From positions 1 through 42,708 of the forward strand of contig PSRJ01000122.1 in the NCBI GenBank assembly GCA_003175985.1: a stretch of 42,708 bases of DNA. The letters are read 5' to 3'. Positions 1-7,816 of this stretch are shown in pieces. Made by a program: the position numbers and the translations under genes. Numbering within the stretch: the first letter of the stretch is position 1; every line of letters begins with the position of its first letter. The DNA is from Terriglobia bacterium. Lineage in GTDB: Bacteria > Acidobacteriota > Terriglobia > Bryobacterales > Bryobacteraceae. Under the pieces are notes generated by a model that was given only the letters and a program-made list of their open reading frames with translations, ran no database searches and was not told the DNA's origin.

Positions 1-444
1 GCGCTGGCGCCCGAGACGTATTATCCGCTGGCTTCGGTCTATCAGGAGGCCGGCCGCAATCTCGACCTGGCAAAAGCTGCCGATAAGGATTGCATTTATC
101 TGCTGGGGCGAATTCTCGAATGGCGGCACCTGAACGATGCCGCCGAACTGAAAGACACGGTGACGCGGCTGATCCATGATTTCCGGATGTCGCGTCAATT
201 CCTATATCAACTGAGGAGTTTCTACCGCCACGAGGCTTACGGGGAATCGGGGGGCGATGTTCAGCGGACCTGGCGTTTTCAGAGGCGTTTCAACCGCATT
301 CTGAGCGGAACGCGCGACCGCGAATTTCAAAAGCTGCGCGCGCACCTCATCAATGAGCTCGTGGGCCGCAAATCGGCGGAAGTGAAACTCCGGCCTGCGG
401 GCCTGGTGGCCCTGGAGTGGGCCAGACTGGTGACTGAAGGATAA
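1..444 (+). CDS. cas10: Cas10/Csm1, C-terminal end (partial, 5' end off the window)
   Basis: The frame is open from the first base and runs 147 residues to TAA. Its place immediately before csm2-csm3-csm4-csm5 and its helical, Arg/Leu-rich character (for example WRHLNDAAELKD and LRSFYRHEAYGE) fit the C-terminal D4-type helical domain of Cas10/Csm1, the large subunit of the type III-A interference complex. In the family, Cas10 carries the Palm domains that make cyclic oligoadenylate and often an HD nuclease; both would lie upstream of this window, so activity cannot be judged. A GTG at 160 is internal and should not be taken as the start. The gap to csm2 is 4 bases. Identification leans on context plus general resemblance, not on a catalytic motif. 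Confidence 0.8.
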   Translation, partial: ALAPETYYPLASVYQEAGRNLDLAKAADKDCIYLLGRILEWRHLNDAAELKDTVTRLIHDFRMSRQFLYQLRSFYRHEAYGESGGDVQRTWRFQRRFNRILSGTRDREFQKLRAHLINELVGRKSAEVKLRPAGLVALEWARLVTEG

Positions 445-448
445 CGAA

Positions 449-934
449 ATGGCAGAGGAGCAGCAGCAACAACGGCAGAATCGGGAAAACCGGCCGCCGC
501 GCGAGGGCCGCGGCCCGCGGGAAGGCGGAGACCGGGGGCCTCATGGAGACCGTGGAGAACGCAGGGGCTTCGACCGCGGCCGCCCGGAAGGGCCTCCCGA
601 AATCGAGCTGGATAAACTCATCAACGACAGCCTTTATCTGGATAATCAGGCGCATTCCATCGTCAGCCGTATGCGCGACATGGACTCCGGCACCAAGAGC
701 CAGTTGCGCCGCCTGTACAGCGCCGTCCGGCGCGCCGTCCGCGCGCCCGAAAACGAGCGCCAGCATGAATTCGTCATGCTGCGTGCCCGCCTCGCGTACA
801 CCATTGCCCGCCATGGCTTGCGCAGCCTCGACCAGATCGAGAAGCTGCTGCTGCAGGTCACGCGCAAGAACGACAGCCGCGGCTACGAGCGGTTCAAGGA
901 CCTTTTCGAGGCCATCGTGGCCTACAACGAGTAG
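449..934 (+). CDS. csm2: Csm2, small subunit of the type III-A CRISPR complex, with Arg/Gly-rich N-terminal extension
   Basis: 161 residues. Residues about 51-161 form the compact helical Csm2 domain (LYLDNQAHSIVSRM, then a central Arg-rich helix and a C-terminal helix ending FKDLFEAIVAYNE). Csm2 subunits stack along the crRNA-target duplex in the Csm filament. Residues 1-50 are a low-complexity tail of Gln, Arg, Gly, Pro and Glu with RGE, GRG and DRG patterns. Most Csm2 proteins are about 120-150 residues and lack such a tail, so it looks like an added disordered, possibly RNA-binding, extension. The ATG at 449 is 4 bases after the cas10 stop, and csm3 starts 3 bases after this stop, so translation is likely coupled. 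The long antisense frame at 350-949 is a GC-rich shadow. Confidence 0.88.
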   Translation: MAEEQQQQRQNRENRPPREGRGPREGGDRGPHGDRGERRGFDRGRPEGPPEIELDKLINDSLYLDNQAHSIVSRMRDMDSGTKSQLRRLYSAVRRAVRAPENERQHEFVMLRARLAYTIARHGLRSLDQIEKLLLQVTRKNDSRGYERFKDLFEAIVAYNE

Positions 935-937
935 AGC

Positions 938-1777
938 ATGAGCGCACATACCTCCCAGACCGAGTTAAAACTGATTGGCAAGCTGATCCTCGAAGGCGAA
1001 TTACGCTGCGAAACGGGCCTGCACGTGGGCGCCGGCAAAGGTTCGCTGGAGATCGGCGGTTCGGATAATCCCGTAGTGAAGGACGCCTTCGGACGCCCCT
1101 ACGTGCCCGGCAGCTCTCTGCGCGGCAGGATCCGGTCGCTGCTCGAGCAGTCCTCCGGCTTAGCCGTCCCCTCCGAACTGGTTTACCTTTCGCGGCGCAA
1201 GGGACAGGAAGTGCGCATTCATCAAAGCGACCGTCCGGACGACGAAATCTGCCTCCTGTTCGGACGCAATCCGGGCCGGATGGAGCGGGTGCAAGGCGAG
1301 ACCCTGGAAACTTCACAGGCGACGCCGGCGCGGCTAGCGGTGTTTGATGCGCCGCTCGATCCCGAGAGCATCACGCCGCAGATGCGTGAAAACCTGGATG
1401 ACGAACTCACCGAAGTGAAGAGCGAAAACGCTATCGATCGCATCACTTCGCAGGCCAACCCGCGGACGCTCGAACGCGTTCCGGCCGGCGCCCGTTTCCG
1501 CACACGCTTTGTGATGGATGTGCTGTGTGACGAAGACGCGCCGCTATTCTTGCGTGTGTTGGAGGGTCTGCGCCTGCTCGAAGACGATACTCTGGGCGGC
1601 GGCGGCTCGCGGGGCAGCGGCCGCGTTAGTTTCGCCGGGCTGCGGCTGGTGTGGCGCGGCAAGAATTACTACGCCACCGGCGCCCCGGAAAAGGAAATAG
1701 CCTCGGGGGCTACGCTCGCGGCCATCCAAACCGCGGTCAACGAGTCGGCCTTCGGGTTCCTGCGCGAGGAATCATGA
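938..1777 (+). CDS. csm3: Csm3, RAMP backbone subunit and target-RNA nuclease of the type III-A complex
   Basis: 279 residues, slightly longer than the usual 210-260. The RAMP/RRM fold signatures are present: GLHVGAGKG at 27-35, the catalytic-loop segment GGSDNPVVKD at 40-49, PGSSLRGRIR at 57-66, and a Gly-rich loop GGGGSRGSGRV near 225. By alignment to Staphylococcus Csm3, where D32 cleaves target RNA every 6 nt, the equivalent residue is D43 and is retained, so target RNA cleavage should be intact. The stop TGA overlaps the csm4 start in an ATGA junction at 1774-1777. Identification is firm. Confidence 0.93.
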   Translation: MSAHTSQTELKLIGKLILEGELRCETGLHVGAGKGSLEIGGSDNPVVKDAFGRPYVPGSSLRGRIRSLLEQSSGLAVPSELVYLSRRKGQEVRIHQSDRPDDEICLLFGRNPGRMERVQGETLETSQATPARLAVFDAPLDPESITPQMRENLDDELTEVKSENAIDRITSQANPRTLERVPAGARFRTRFVMDVLCDEDAPLFLRVLEGLRLLEDDTLGGGGSRGSGRVSFAGLRLVWRGKNYYATGAPEKEIASGATLAAIQTAVNESAFGFLREES

Positions 1778-2901
1778 ATCCCGGCCTGCTGGTGAAGCTG
1801 CGGCCCACGGGGCCGTGGCGCATCGGACCGGATTCGGGCGCTAGAAACCAGGTCGACGCAATCTACCATAGCGACACGCTTTATGCGGCGGTAACTTCGG
1901 CTTTGGTGCGCCTGGGAATGATGGAACCGTGGCTCGACGCTACGACGCGCAGCAGTTCGCCCGCCGTCTGCTTCAGTTCCTGTTTCCCGTTTGTCGATGA
2001 GGTTCGCTTCATCATTCCGCCGCGTACGATCTGGCCGCCCACTTCGCCTGCGTTGTTATCGGCGCGAGTTCGCTGGAAAAGCGCCCGCTTTGTGCCGCTT
2101 GAAGTGGTAGAAGCCTTGCTTGGCGGCCAATCGCTGGACGAGCACCGCTGGGCAGTCGACGGTACCAGCGGGTGCCTGATGCCGGCCGGCAGTCCCGGTC
2201 CGTTCCGCACGGGTCTGCGCTTCAACGCCGCCGTCGATCGTTTGACAGGCGCGGCGGAGCGGCATTCCACTGCCTGTCTCGAATTCCGCCCCGGCGCCGG
2301 GTTGTGGGCAGTCATTTCGTTTGCCGACGAAAATGCCCGCGCGCACTGGGCCGCTCCATTGAAGACGGCATTTTCTCTGCTCGCTGACAGTGGGTTTGGC
2401 GGCGAGCGATCCCGTGGGTGGGGCCGCGCCGATACGCCCGAGTTCATCGAAGGTAGCTTGCCGGAAATGGTTTTGGGCGGGCAACCGGCTGAGGGTCAGG
2501 CAGAGCCCCCGCCGCCACCAGAGGCGCTATCGGTCGAAGAGCCGACCCAGGCCGAAGGTGTATCCGAATCAAACACGCCGGCGCCTGCTCCGTTCGCGGA
2601 CCCGGCGGTTCCGGCTCCTGTAAGAGCCCACTGGCTGCTTTCGCTGTTCACACCCGCCGCCACCGACGAGGTGGATTGGCAGCGCGGGAATTACACGGTT
2701 CTCGAGCGCGGAGGCCGCGTGGAAAGCCCGGCCCGTTCCGGCGAACTCAAGAAGCAACTGCACATGGTGGCGGAAGGTTCCGTACTGTACACATCGGCGG
2801 TCTTGCGCGGCTCGGCCCCCGACGTGGCGCCTGATGGTTTTGTCCACCCGGTTTTTCGTTCGGGCTTCGCAGTTTCGATCCCGTTGCCGGAGATGAGTTG
2901 A
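1774..2901 (+). CDS. csm4: Csm4, RAMP subunit binding the crRNA 5' handle, with Pro/Glu-rich linker
   Basis: 375 residues from the ATG that overlaps the csm3 stop. An upstream in-frame ATG at 1651 lies inside csm3 and is unlikely. Csm4 (Cas5-like) caps the Csm complex and contacts Cas10 and the 5' crRNA handle. Diagnostic segments are YHSDTLYAAV at 31-40 and the Gly-rich loop GFGGERSRGWGR at 207-218, followed by a C-terminal beta-rich part with HPVFRSGFAV near 358-367. Residues about 236-283 form a Pro/Glu/Ala-rich linker (including PPPPPE) that separates the first RAMP domain from the C-terminal part. That linker is unusual for Csm4 and is discussed under findings. The stop overlaps csm5 as TGATG. 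Confidence 0.9.
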   Translation: MNPGLLVKLRPTGPWRIGPDSGARNQVDAIYHSDTLYAAVTSALVRLGMMEPWLDATTRSSSPAVCFSSCFPFVDEVRFIIPPRTIWPPTSPALLSARVRWKSARFVPLEVVEALLGGQSLDEHRWAVDGTSGCLMPAGSPGPFRTGLRFNAAVDRLTGAAERHSTACLEFRPGAGLWAVISFADENARAHWAAPLKTAFSLLADSGFGGERSRGWGRADTPEFIEGSLPEMVLGGQPAEGQAEPPPPPEALSVEEPTQAEGVSESNTPAPAPFADPAVPAPVRAHWLLSLFTPAATDEVDWQRGNYTVLERGGRVESPARSGELKKQLHMVAEGSVLYTSAVLRGSAPDVAPDGFVHPVFRSGFAVSIPLPEMS

Positions 2902-4046
2902 TGCGCTATCGCCTCACCTGCCTGACTCCATTGCTGGTTGGCGACGGCCGGCGTCTTGCACCCATCGACTACATGGTCTGGAAAGACCACGTCAACGTTC
3001 TGGATCAATGGCGCATCTTCCGCCTCCTGGCAAAGGGTCCTCGCCTGGAAGGGTATCTGGCGCAGCTCAAGAAGGCCGACAAACTCGACTTCGCTTCGTG
3101 GGGCGGGTTCGCGCAGAACTTCGCCGGCCGGCGTATTCCATTTGAGAATCCGGCTTATGCGGCGTATTGGAACCGGGCTGTTGGCGAGAGTCTGCACATC
3201 CCGACGTTTGCCTCCGGTGCCTCCGGTCCATATCTCCCCGGAGCAGCAATCAAAGGCGCTCTGCGCACGGGAATGCTTTTTGCGCACTGGCGCGAAGGCA
3301 TGCTGCAGAATCTCCTCCAGCGAGTCAAAGGCGAATACGTGCCGCGCCGTCCCGCGGAGATCGTCGAAGAACAGGCGTTGGGGCCGGCGGGCTCCAGTCG
3401 TCTGCGCTTTATCGGCGCCGGTGACTCCAAGACTGTGGCTCCTGCACAGTTCAAAATTTATCTGCTGCGAACTTCCACATTGCAGCCGCGAGGGGGACAA
3501 TTCGCGCTCGGATGGAAGCAGAGCCCGCGGGGAGCAGTAGATGGGATGAAGCCCGAGGAGAGCACGCCGCTGTTTGCGGAAATGACAGTGCCAGGCACTG
3601 CCTTCGAAGGCGTCTGGGACGAGAAGTCTTTCTTCCTTCAGCCCGAGGTGCGGCGTGTGGTGCGGTGGCCCGAATCGATGGATCGCGCCAAGGTTTTCGA
3701 AGCGGCCAATGTGTACGCCGCGGGGTTGCTGGCGGTTCAACGCCAGTATGCGGCGATGGCCGGCCTCGCCATGCTGGATAAGAGCCTGAGCGAGCTGGAA
3801 CAGCGGCTGGCGCAGGCGCGCGAAAACGGCAATTGCCTCATTGCGCTTGGGTGGGGCGGCGGCCTGCTGGCGAAGAGTTCCTGGCTCGATACCAATAACC
3901 CTGACTACCGGGAAATTCTGAAACAGTTCTCGTTATACAACCGCGCGCTCGGAACCAACCTCCCGTTCCCCAAAACCCGCCGCATCGTTTTCCTGAATAA
4001 CAAACCGGCGACGCTGCCGGGTTGGGCGGAATTAAGCATATCCTGA
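2901..4046 (+). CDS. csm5: Csm5, RAMP subunit at the crRNA 3' end of the type III-A complex
   Basis: 381 residues from the ATG at 2901, which shares its A with the csm4 stop (TGATG). The preceding in-frame TTG at 2898 is the only other choice. The N-terminus MRYRLTCLTPLLVGDG and the motif YLPGAAIKGALR at 111-122 are typical of Csm5 (TPL-hIGsG and PGSSIKGALR in the family). Csm5 is needed for crRNA maturation and recruits host nucleases in characterised systems. A Gly-rich loop GWGGGL occurs in the C-terminal third. It is the last gene of the operon: the next gene has its own promoter and operator region, and no csm6 or other CARF effector follows. Confidence 0.92.
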   Translation: MRYRLTCLTPLLVGDGRRLAPIDYMVWKDHVNVLDQWRIFRLLAKGPRLEGYLAQLKKADKLDFASWGGFAQNFAGRRIPFENPAYAAYWNRAVGESLHIPTFASGASGPYLPGAAIKGALRTGMLFAHWREGMLQNLLQRVKGEYVPRRPAEIVEEQALGPAGSSRLRFIGAGDSKTVAPAQFKIYLLRTSTLQPRGGQFALGWKQSPRGAVDGMKPEESTPLFAEMTVPGTAFEGVWDEKSFFLQPEVRRVVRWPESMDRAKVFEAANVYAAGLLAVQRQYAAMAGLAMLDKSLSELEQRLAQARENGNCLIALGWGGGLLAKSSWLDTNNPDYREILKQFSLYNRALGTNLPFPKTRRIVFLNNKPATLPGWAELSIS

Positions 4047-4139
4047 CATCGGCTCCGCGCGACTGTTGAAAGGCACTACAGCAGCGCAGGCGAAGGCCGC
4101 GACCCCTGTTGAAAATCACCGCGTTTCGTGTTCCTGTCG

Positions 4140-4160
4140 CAGATTTCTGGCGAAAATCTG
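4140..4160. other. Short dyad downstream of csm5
   Basis: A 7-bp inverted repeat, CAGATTT and AAATCTG, separated by 7 bases. It sits between the csm5 stop and the -10 region of the cytochrome gene. No T-tract follows, so an intrinsic terminator is not well supported. It could equally be a protein-binding site near the -35 region. Confidence 0.3.
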
Positions 4161-4172
4161 AGCGCTATAAAA

Positions 4173-4178
4173 TATAAT
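4173..4178 (+). promoter_or_regulatory. -10 box of the multihaem cytochrome gene
   Basis: A perfect TATAAT lies in an A/T-rich island that stands out from the surrounding GC-rich DNA. The predicted transcription start would fall near 4185, at the left edge of the 26-bp palindrome. A convincing -35 box is not visible, which would fit an activated or alternative promoter. Confidence 0.5.
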
Positions 4179-4184
4179 AAGGTC

Positions 4185-4210
4185 TGAATAACTGATATAT
4201 CGGTTATTCA
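4185..4210. promoter_or_regulatory. 26-bp near-perfect palindrome, probable operator
   Basis: Arms TGAATAAC and GTTATTCA flank a central GATATATC that is itself palindromic. The 26 bases are symmetric at every pair except one (T at 4193 against G at 4202). The site starts about 7 bases downstream of the TATAAT box, so a bound dimeric repressor would block transcription start. Its right edge abuts an ATG at 4210, which argues that the translation start is the later ATG at 4234. Confidence 0.65.
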
Positions 4211-4233
4211 TGCGACTGAGGAGTCTTAGTTCG

Positions 4234-6051
4234 ATGATCGCAATCAGAGAGAAACTCTACAGAAAGCCACGCGGCCTCCTGGCGGTGGTGCTGTTGGCTG
4301 CGGCCGGCACGGCTACAGTGCATGCTCAAACTCCCTTACAGGCCGATGTCCAAGTACGGCCTCTCACCAGGGATGAAATCAGCGCTTATAAACTGCCCTC
4401 AACCTTGCAGGTATCGGCAGGCTTGACGACAGTAGGATTGGGAGAACCGGCGTACCTGGATGCTACCGTCAATTCTGCAATCGCGGAAAAGGACATTCTA
4501 AGTGTGACGTGGACACTGACCGCGCGGCCGGCAGGATCGGCCGCAGTATTGTCCGACAGCCCCTTGACAAAGAATGTTCCTCTATTCGAACCGTCGGACG
4601 CCGTCGTATCCCGCCTCGCCGGACGCAGTCTTCTGCGTCCTGATGTTGCGGGCGCTTACGTAGTAACGGCGCGCATTGCAACTCTGACCGGTGGAACCGC
4701 CGACGTGGGGCAAACCATCATCGCCGGCACTTATATGGGGCGGGCGGCATGCACCGCGTGCCATAGCGGAGGCCTGGCGGAGGTGAAAGCGCCCACCTGG
4801 TCGAAGACGGCTCACGCCAGCATCTTCACGCAGGGGATGAACGGGGTAGCCAGCGATCATTACGGCACGGGATGCTTGGCCTGTCACACCGTGGGCTATG
4901 ACGCCACTGCGGGGGCCGTCAATGGCGGCTTTGACGACGTTGCAAAACAGCTCAACTGGGTCTTCCCGACCACGTTGAAGGCCGGTACCTTTGACACCCT
5001 GCCAATGGAGCTGAAGAACCTGGGCAACATCCAATGCGAGAATTGCCACGGGCCCGGGAGCCAGCACGTCCGCTGGGGCGGCAGCACGCTCGAAATTTCG
5101 GTGGCCTCGAACACCGGTGTTTGCAGCCAGTGCCATGCCGCTGCGACTCACCACATCAAGAGCGCCGAGTGGAACAATTCGATGCACGCTGTGGCTACAC
5201 GCGATCCTTCGGGCGCCGGACGGGAAGCATGCGTAGGCTGCCACACCGGCACCGGCTTCGTCGATCGAGTCAATGGCGCGGCTACCCCCCGCACGGCCTA
5301 CAGCGCCATCAATTGTCAGACTTGCCACGAACCGCATGGACAGACAACGCCCGGTTCCGCTCCGCACCTGGTGCGCAGCCTGGCATCGGTGAAACTGGCG
5401 GATGGAACCGTGATTACCGAGGGCGGGAACGGCAAACTCTGCATGAATTGCCACCAGAGCCGGCAGAACGCATCCGTTTACGCCGCCACGGCAGCCGCGA
5501 GCGCGCGTTTTGGCCCGCACCATGGACCTCAGGCCGACATGCTCCAAGGAGCCAATGGGTTCACGTATAGCCAGAAGATCCCGAGTTCCGCGCACATCTG
5601 GGCAGCCGACGATTCCTGCGTGACGTGTCATATGCAGACTGTGGACGCGGCGGACCCATCGCTCAGCCACGTCGGAGGCCACACCTTCAAACCGAGCTGG
5701 ACCGACGCCGACAACAAGACCCACGACCTGGTGGCCGCGTGCCAGGGTTGCCACGGGCCGAACGTCGATTCCTTCAACTTCCCGTTAATGGACTACGATG
5801 GCGATGGCGTCATTGACGGTGTACAAACGGAAGTGCAACACCTGCTGGATAAACTGGCGCTGTTGCTGCCTCCCGCCGGCCAATCCAAGGATGCCCTGAC
5901 CATCGATACCACCTGGACGCGGGCGCAGTTGGAAGCCGGTTACAACTGGCAGTTCGTGAAAGAGGATAAAAGCCTGGGGATCCACAATACGGCATACGCC
6001 GTAGGATTGCTCAAAGCCTCGATCGCCGATTTGGGCGGGCCAAAGAAGTAG
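4234..6051 (+). CDS. Exported nine-haem cytochrome c
   Basis: 605 residues. The start at 4234 is preferred because GAGGAG at 4218-4223 lies 10 bases upstream, while the in-frame ATG at 4210 touches the operator palindrome. A Sec signal peptide (RKPRGLLAVVLLAAAGTATVHA) precedes the mature protein. Nine CXXCH haem c sites begin at about residues 173, 214, 268, 297, 333, 361, 403, 462 and 503: CTACH, CLACH, CENCH, CSQCH, CVGCH, CQTCH, CMNCH, CVTCH and CQGCH. The first 170 residues hold no haem and look beta-rich (Ig-like). Several histidines after the haem motifs could be distal ligands. The general class resembles cytochrome c554/NapC-type multihaem proteins; electron transfer in the periplasm or at the surface is likely, but the partner is unknown. 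It is monocistronic and operator-controlled. Confidence 0.88.
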   Translation: MIAIREKLYRKPRGLLAVVLLAAAGTATVHAQTPLQADVQVRPLTRDEISAYKLPSTLQVSAGLTTVGLGEPAYLDATVNSAIAEKDILSVTWTLTARPAGSAAVLSDSPLTKNVPLFEPSDAVVSRLAGRSLLRPDVAGAYVVTARIATLTGGTADVGQTIIAGTYMGRAACTACHSGGLAEVKAPTWSKTAHASIFTQGMNGVASDHYGTGCLACHTVGYDATAGAVNGGFDDVAKQLNWVFPTTLKAGTFDTLPMELKNLGNIQCENCHGPGSQHVRWGGSTLEISVASNTGVCSQCHAAATHHIKSAEWNNSMHAVATRDPSGAGREACVGCHTGTGFVDRVNGAATPRTAYSAINCQTCHEPHGQTTPGSAPHLVRSLASVKLADGTVITEGGNGKLCMNCHQSRQNASVYAATAAASARFGPHHGPQADMLQGANGFTYSQKIPSSAHIWAADDSCVTCHMQTVDAADPSLSHVGGHTFKPSWTDADNKTHDLVAACQGCHGPNVDSFNFPLMDYDGDGVIDGVQTEVQHLLDKLALLLPPAGQSKDALTIDTTWTRAQLEAGYNWQFVKEDKSLGIHNTAYAVGLLKASIADLGGPKK

Positions 6052-6060
6052 GCCGATTGT

Positions 6061-6097
6061 GCCGCCGGAACTGCCGGACTTCGGCGGGTCCGGCGGC
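6061..6097. terminator. Hairpin between convergent genes, possible bidirectional terminator
   Basis: GCCGCCGGA at 6061-6069 pairs perfectly with TCCGGCGGC at 6089-6097 (9 bp, GC-rich), and the loop contains further partial pairing. It lies between the ends of the cytochrome gene and thrB, which face each other. There is no clear T-tract on either side, so termination is inferred from position and stem strength. Confidence 0.45.
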
Positions 6098-6109
6098 CAA
6101 CATTTCGAG

Positions 6110-7015
6110 CTAATCTTCTTCGGTGAGTTCGACTCCGTGTTCGGCAATGTGGGTCACCAGGATTTCCGACTCGCGTCCATGCAGCCGGAAGATCTGGCGC
6201 ACCAGGTCGCACACGCTCTCGTAGCCGCGTTCGAAGAAGACGAGAATCGATGGTCCCGCACCACTTAATGCGCAGCCTAGCAGACCCGGTGCGCGCAACT
6301 TCAGGATCTCTTCCAACCCCGGAACCAGCGGGACACGGTAGGGTTGGTGAAAGCGGTCTTCGAGCGCCGCAGGGAACGCCCACGTCGCTCCCGTAGCCAG
6401 CGCCGCCACCAGCAACGCCGACCTCTGAACATTGAAAACAGCGTCCTCCTTGCTGTACTGGGACGGCAGCACGCCGCGAGAGGTCGCCGTGGGCAATTCG
6501 AAATCCGGCACTACAATCCCGACGCCGAACCGCTGCGGCAAATCCAGGCGCACCGCGCGCGCTACTCCACCGGAATCGATCGCGCTGGCGACAATGGAGC
6601 CCAGGATACATGCCGCGACGTTATCGGGATGTCCTTCGAGCCGGGCGGCCTCGTCCAACACTCTCAGCAGTTTCCACTTGAGGTTGAGTAGCTGGTCGGC
6701 AATTACTACGCCTACAGTGAGCGCGGCCGCGCTAGACCCCATGCCCTTGCCGATCGGAATGTCGTTGGCGATCTGGAGTTCGATAGGCGGCATGCACAAG
6801 CGGTGGCTCTCCGCCACGGCTACAGCAGTTTGCCAGATCAGGTTGTCTTCCCCAGTTGAGATCCGCTGTGCATCCCGTCCCGATACGCAAATGGCCAGTC
6901 TTTCGCTCTCTCGGAAACGGCAGGTCAGGTAGACGCCGAGGGCCAGGCCGAGGGCATCGAACCCGGGCCCCAGGTTCGCGCTCGAAGCCGGCACCCGGAC
7001 CGTAAACCATGGCAT
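6110..7015 (-). CDS. thrB: Homoserine kinase (GHMP family)
   Basis: 301 residues, the normal length. ThrB phosphorylates L-homoserine with ATP in threonine biosynthesis, in the cytoplasm. The N-terminus carries VPASSANLGPGFDALGLAL at 8-26, the ThrB-type GHMP motif 1, and the ATP-binding loop PIGKGMGSSAAA is at 87-98. A C-terminal LSGAGPSILVFF segment matches GHMP motif 3. No Shine-Dalgarno is obvious before the ATG at 7015. The VOC gene lies 53 bases upstream on the same strand, so the two may be co-transcribed. No other threonine gene is in the window. Mevalonate kinase and similar GHMP enzymes are less likely given the N-terminal motif. Confidence 0.93.
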   Translation of the reverse strand: MPWFTVRVPASSANLGPGFDALGLALGVYLTCRFRESERLAICVSGRDAQRISTGEDNLIWQTAVAVAESHRLCMPPIELQIANDIPIGKGMGSSAAALTVGVVIADQLLNLKWKLLRVLDEAARLEGHPDNVAACILGSIVASAIDSGGVARAVRLDLPQRFGVGIVVPDFELPTATSRGVLPSQYSKEDAVFNVQRSALLVAALATGATWAFPAALEDRFHQPYRVPLVPGLEEILKLRAPGLLGCALSGAGPSILVFFERGYESVCDLVRQIFRLHGRESEILVTHIAEHGVELTEED

Positions 7016-7068
7016 AAAGTGAAATTCTAACGTACGGCGTGCCCGTCACTCTTGGAGCGCAGTGGAAA

Positions 7069-7440
7069 TCACTGAGGGCCGAGCAACGTCAGACGGTGCC
7101 CATCGGGGTCGGTGAAGGTTGCACCCCAGGTGCCGGAGAAAACCTCACGCGGTTGGGTAAGGAACGTACACCCACGGTCGACGAGCAACCCATGCGCCGC
7201 AACCACACTCTCAACCGGGAACACGATTTCGGTAGCGCCGGGCCGCGGCTGAACTGCTTTACCCAGCGGGAGATTCAGGCCCAACGTAATCCCGCCCGCC
7301 GAAAAGAACGCGAATTCAGAAGACTGGTTTTGGAGCGGGAGCGCAAGCGTATCGCGGTAAAACTTCACGGAACGCTCGACATTCTCCACCCCGAGCATAA
7401 TCATCGACGCCTTTGACGGAACATTCGCATTGTTTGTCAT
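7069..7440 (-). CDS. VOC-superfamily (glyoxalase/bleomycin-resistance-like) protein
   Basis: 123 residues, one vicinal-oxygen-chelate unit of two beta-alpha-beta-beta-beta repeats. Typical marks are the opening LGVENVERSVKFYRDTLALP, a central PGATEIVFPVES strand-turn, and the C-terminal FTDPDGHRLTLLG in which DPDG/NxxxL is characteristic. Members bind a metal or small ligands as dimers, acting as isomerases, dioxygenases, thiol transferases or drug-binding proteins. The substrate cannot be told from sequence. It is upstream of thrB on the same strand. The start codon sits in a small palindrome TTGTCATGACAA and lacks a clear Shine-Dalgarno. Confidence 0.85.
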   Translation of the reverse strand: MTNNANVPSKASMIMLGVENVERSVKFYRDTLALPLQNQSSEFAFFSAGGITLGLNLPLGKAVQPRPGATEIVFPVESVVAAHGLLVDRGCTFLTQPREVFSGTWGATFTDPDGHRLTLLGPQ

Positions 7441-7568
7441 GACAAGTTCTTGCTAGACACTTTACCGTATCTCGCCTCACCGGGCGGCGCAGGCTTCACA
7501 GCGCGACGAACGGAGTCGTGAATTTTCCGGCTGCCCGGACAGATCACATGCCAACAACAATTCTGGGG

Positions 7569-7597
7569 TTGACAAGGTGCGGCGGTTCTGCCACAAT
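7569..7597 (+). promoter_or_regulatory. Sigma-70-type promoter of the first TonB receptor operon
   Basis: Perfect -35 TTGACA at 7569-7574, a 17-base spacer and -10 CACAAT at 7592-7597. Predicted initiation near 7604 gives a 5' leader of roughly 210 bases before the ATG at 7817. In the rest of 7441-7816 I see no gene: a 65-codon minus-strand frame at 7544-7741 has no recognisable content. Confidence 0.6.
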
Positions 7598-7816
7598 CGC
7601 AAAAAACCAATCTGCCTCGTGGGCAGCGGTCTCGTCACCTGTAAACTCCCCGATCAAGAGAAGTTCAATCGTGTTTGACCTTGCGCGAAGTCTTTGATCG
7701 CGCCCCAGGGTCTGCGGTCCCCAGGTCCAACCGGATCGCACGGATCACGAACACGCTTCAGGCCTGCAAGCTCCTGGGGCGTTCTGCATCGATCTGTTTA
7801 CGCCTAAGGGGTGACT

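Noticed and set aside
4047..4233. Possible CRISPR leader or repeat after csm5
   Set aside because: No direct repeat of 25-40 bases is present; the A/T-rich stretch is explained by the cytochrome promoter and operator.
4582..5754. 390-codon open frame on the minus strand
   Set aside because: Antisense to the multihaem cytochrome, whose nine CXXCH motifs fix the true frame.
7544..7741. 65-codon minus-strand frame between the VOC gene and the first receptor
   Set aside because: No similarity, no ribosome site, and it overlaps the probable receptor promoter.
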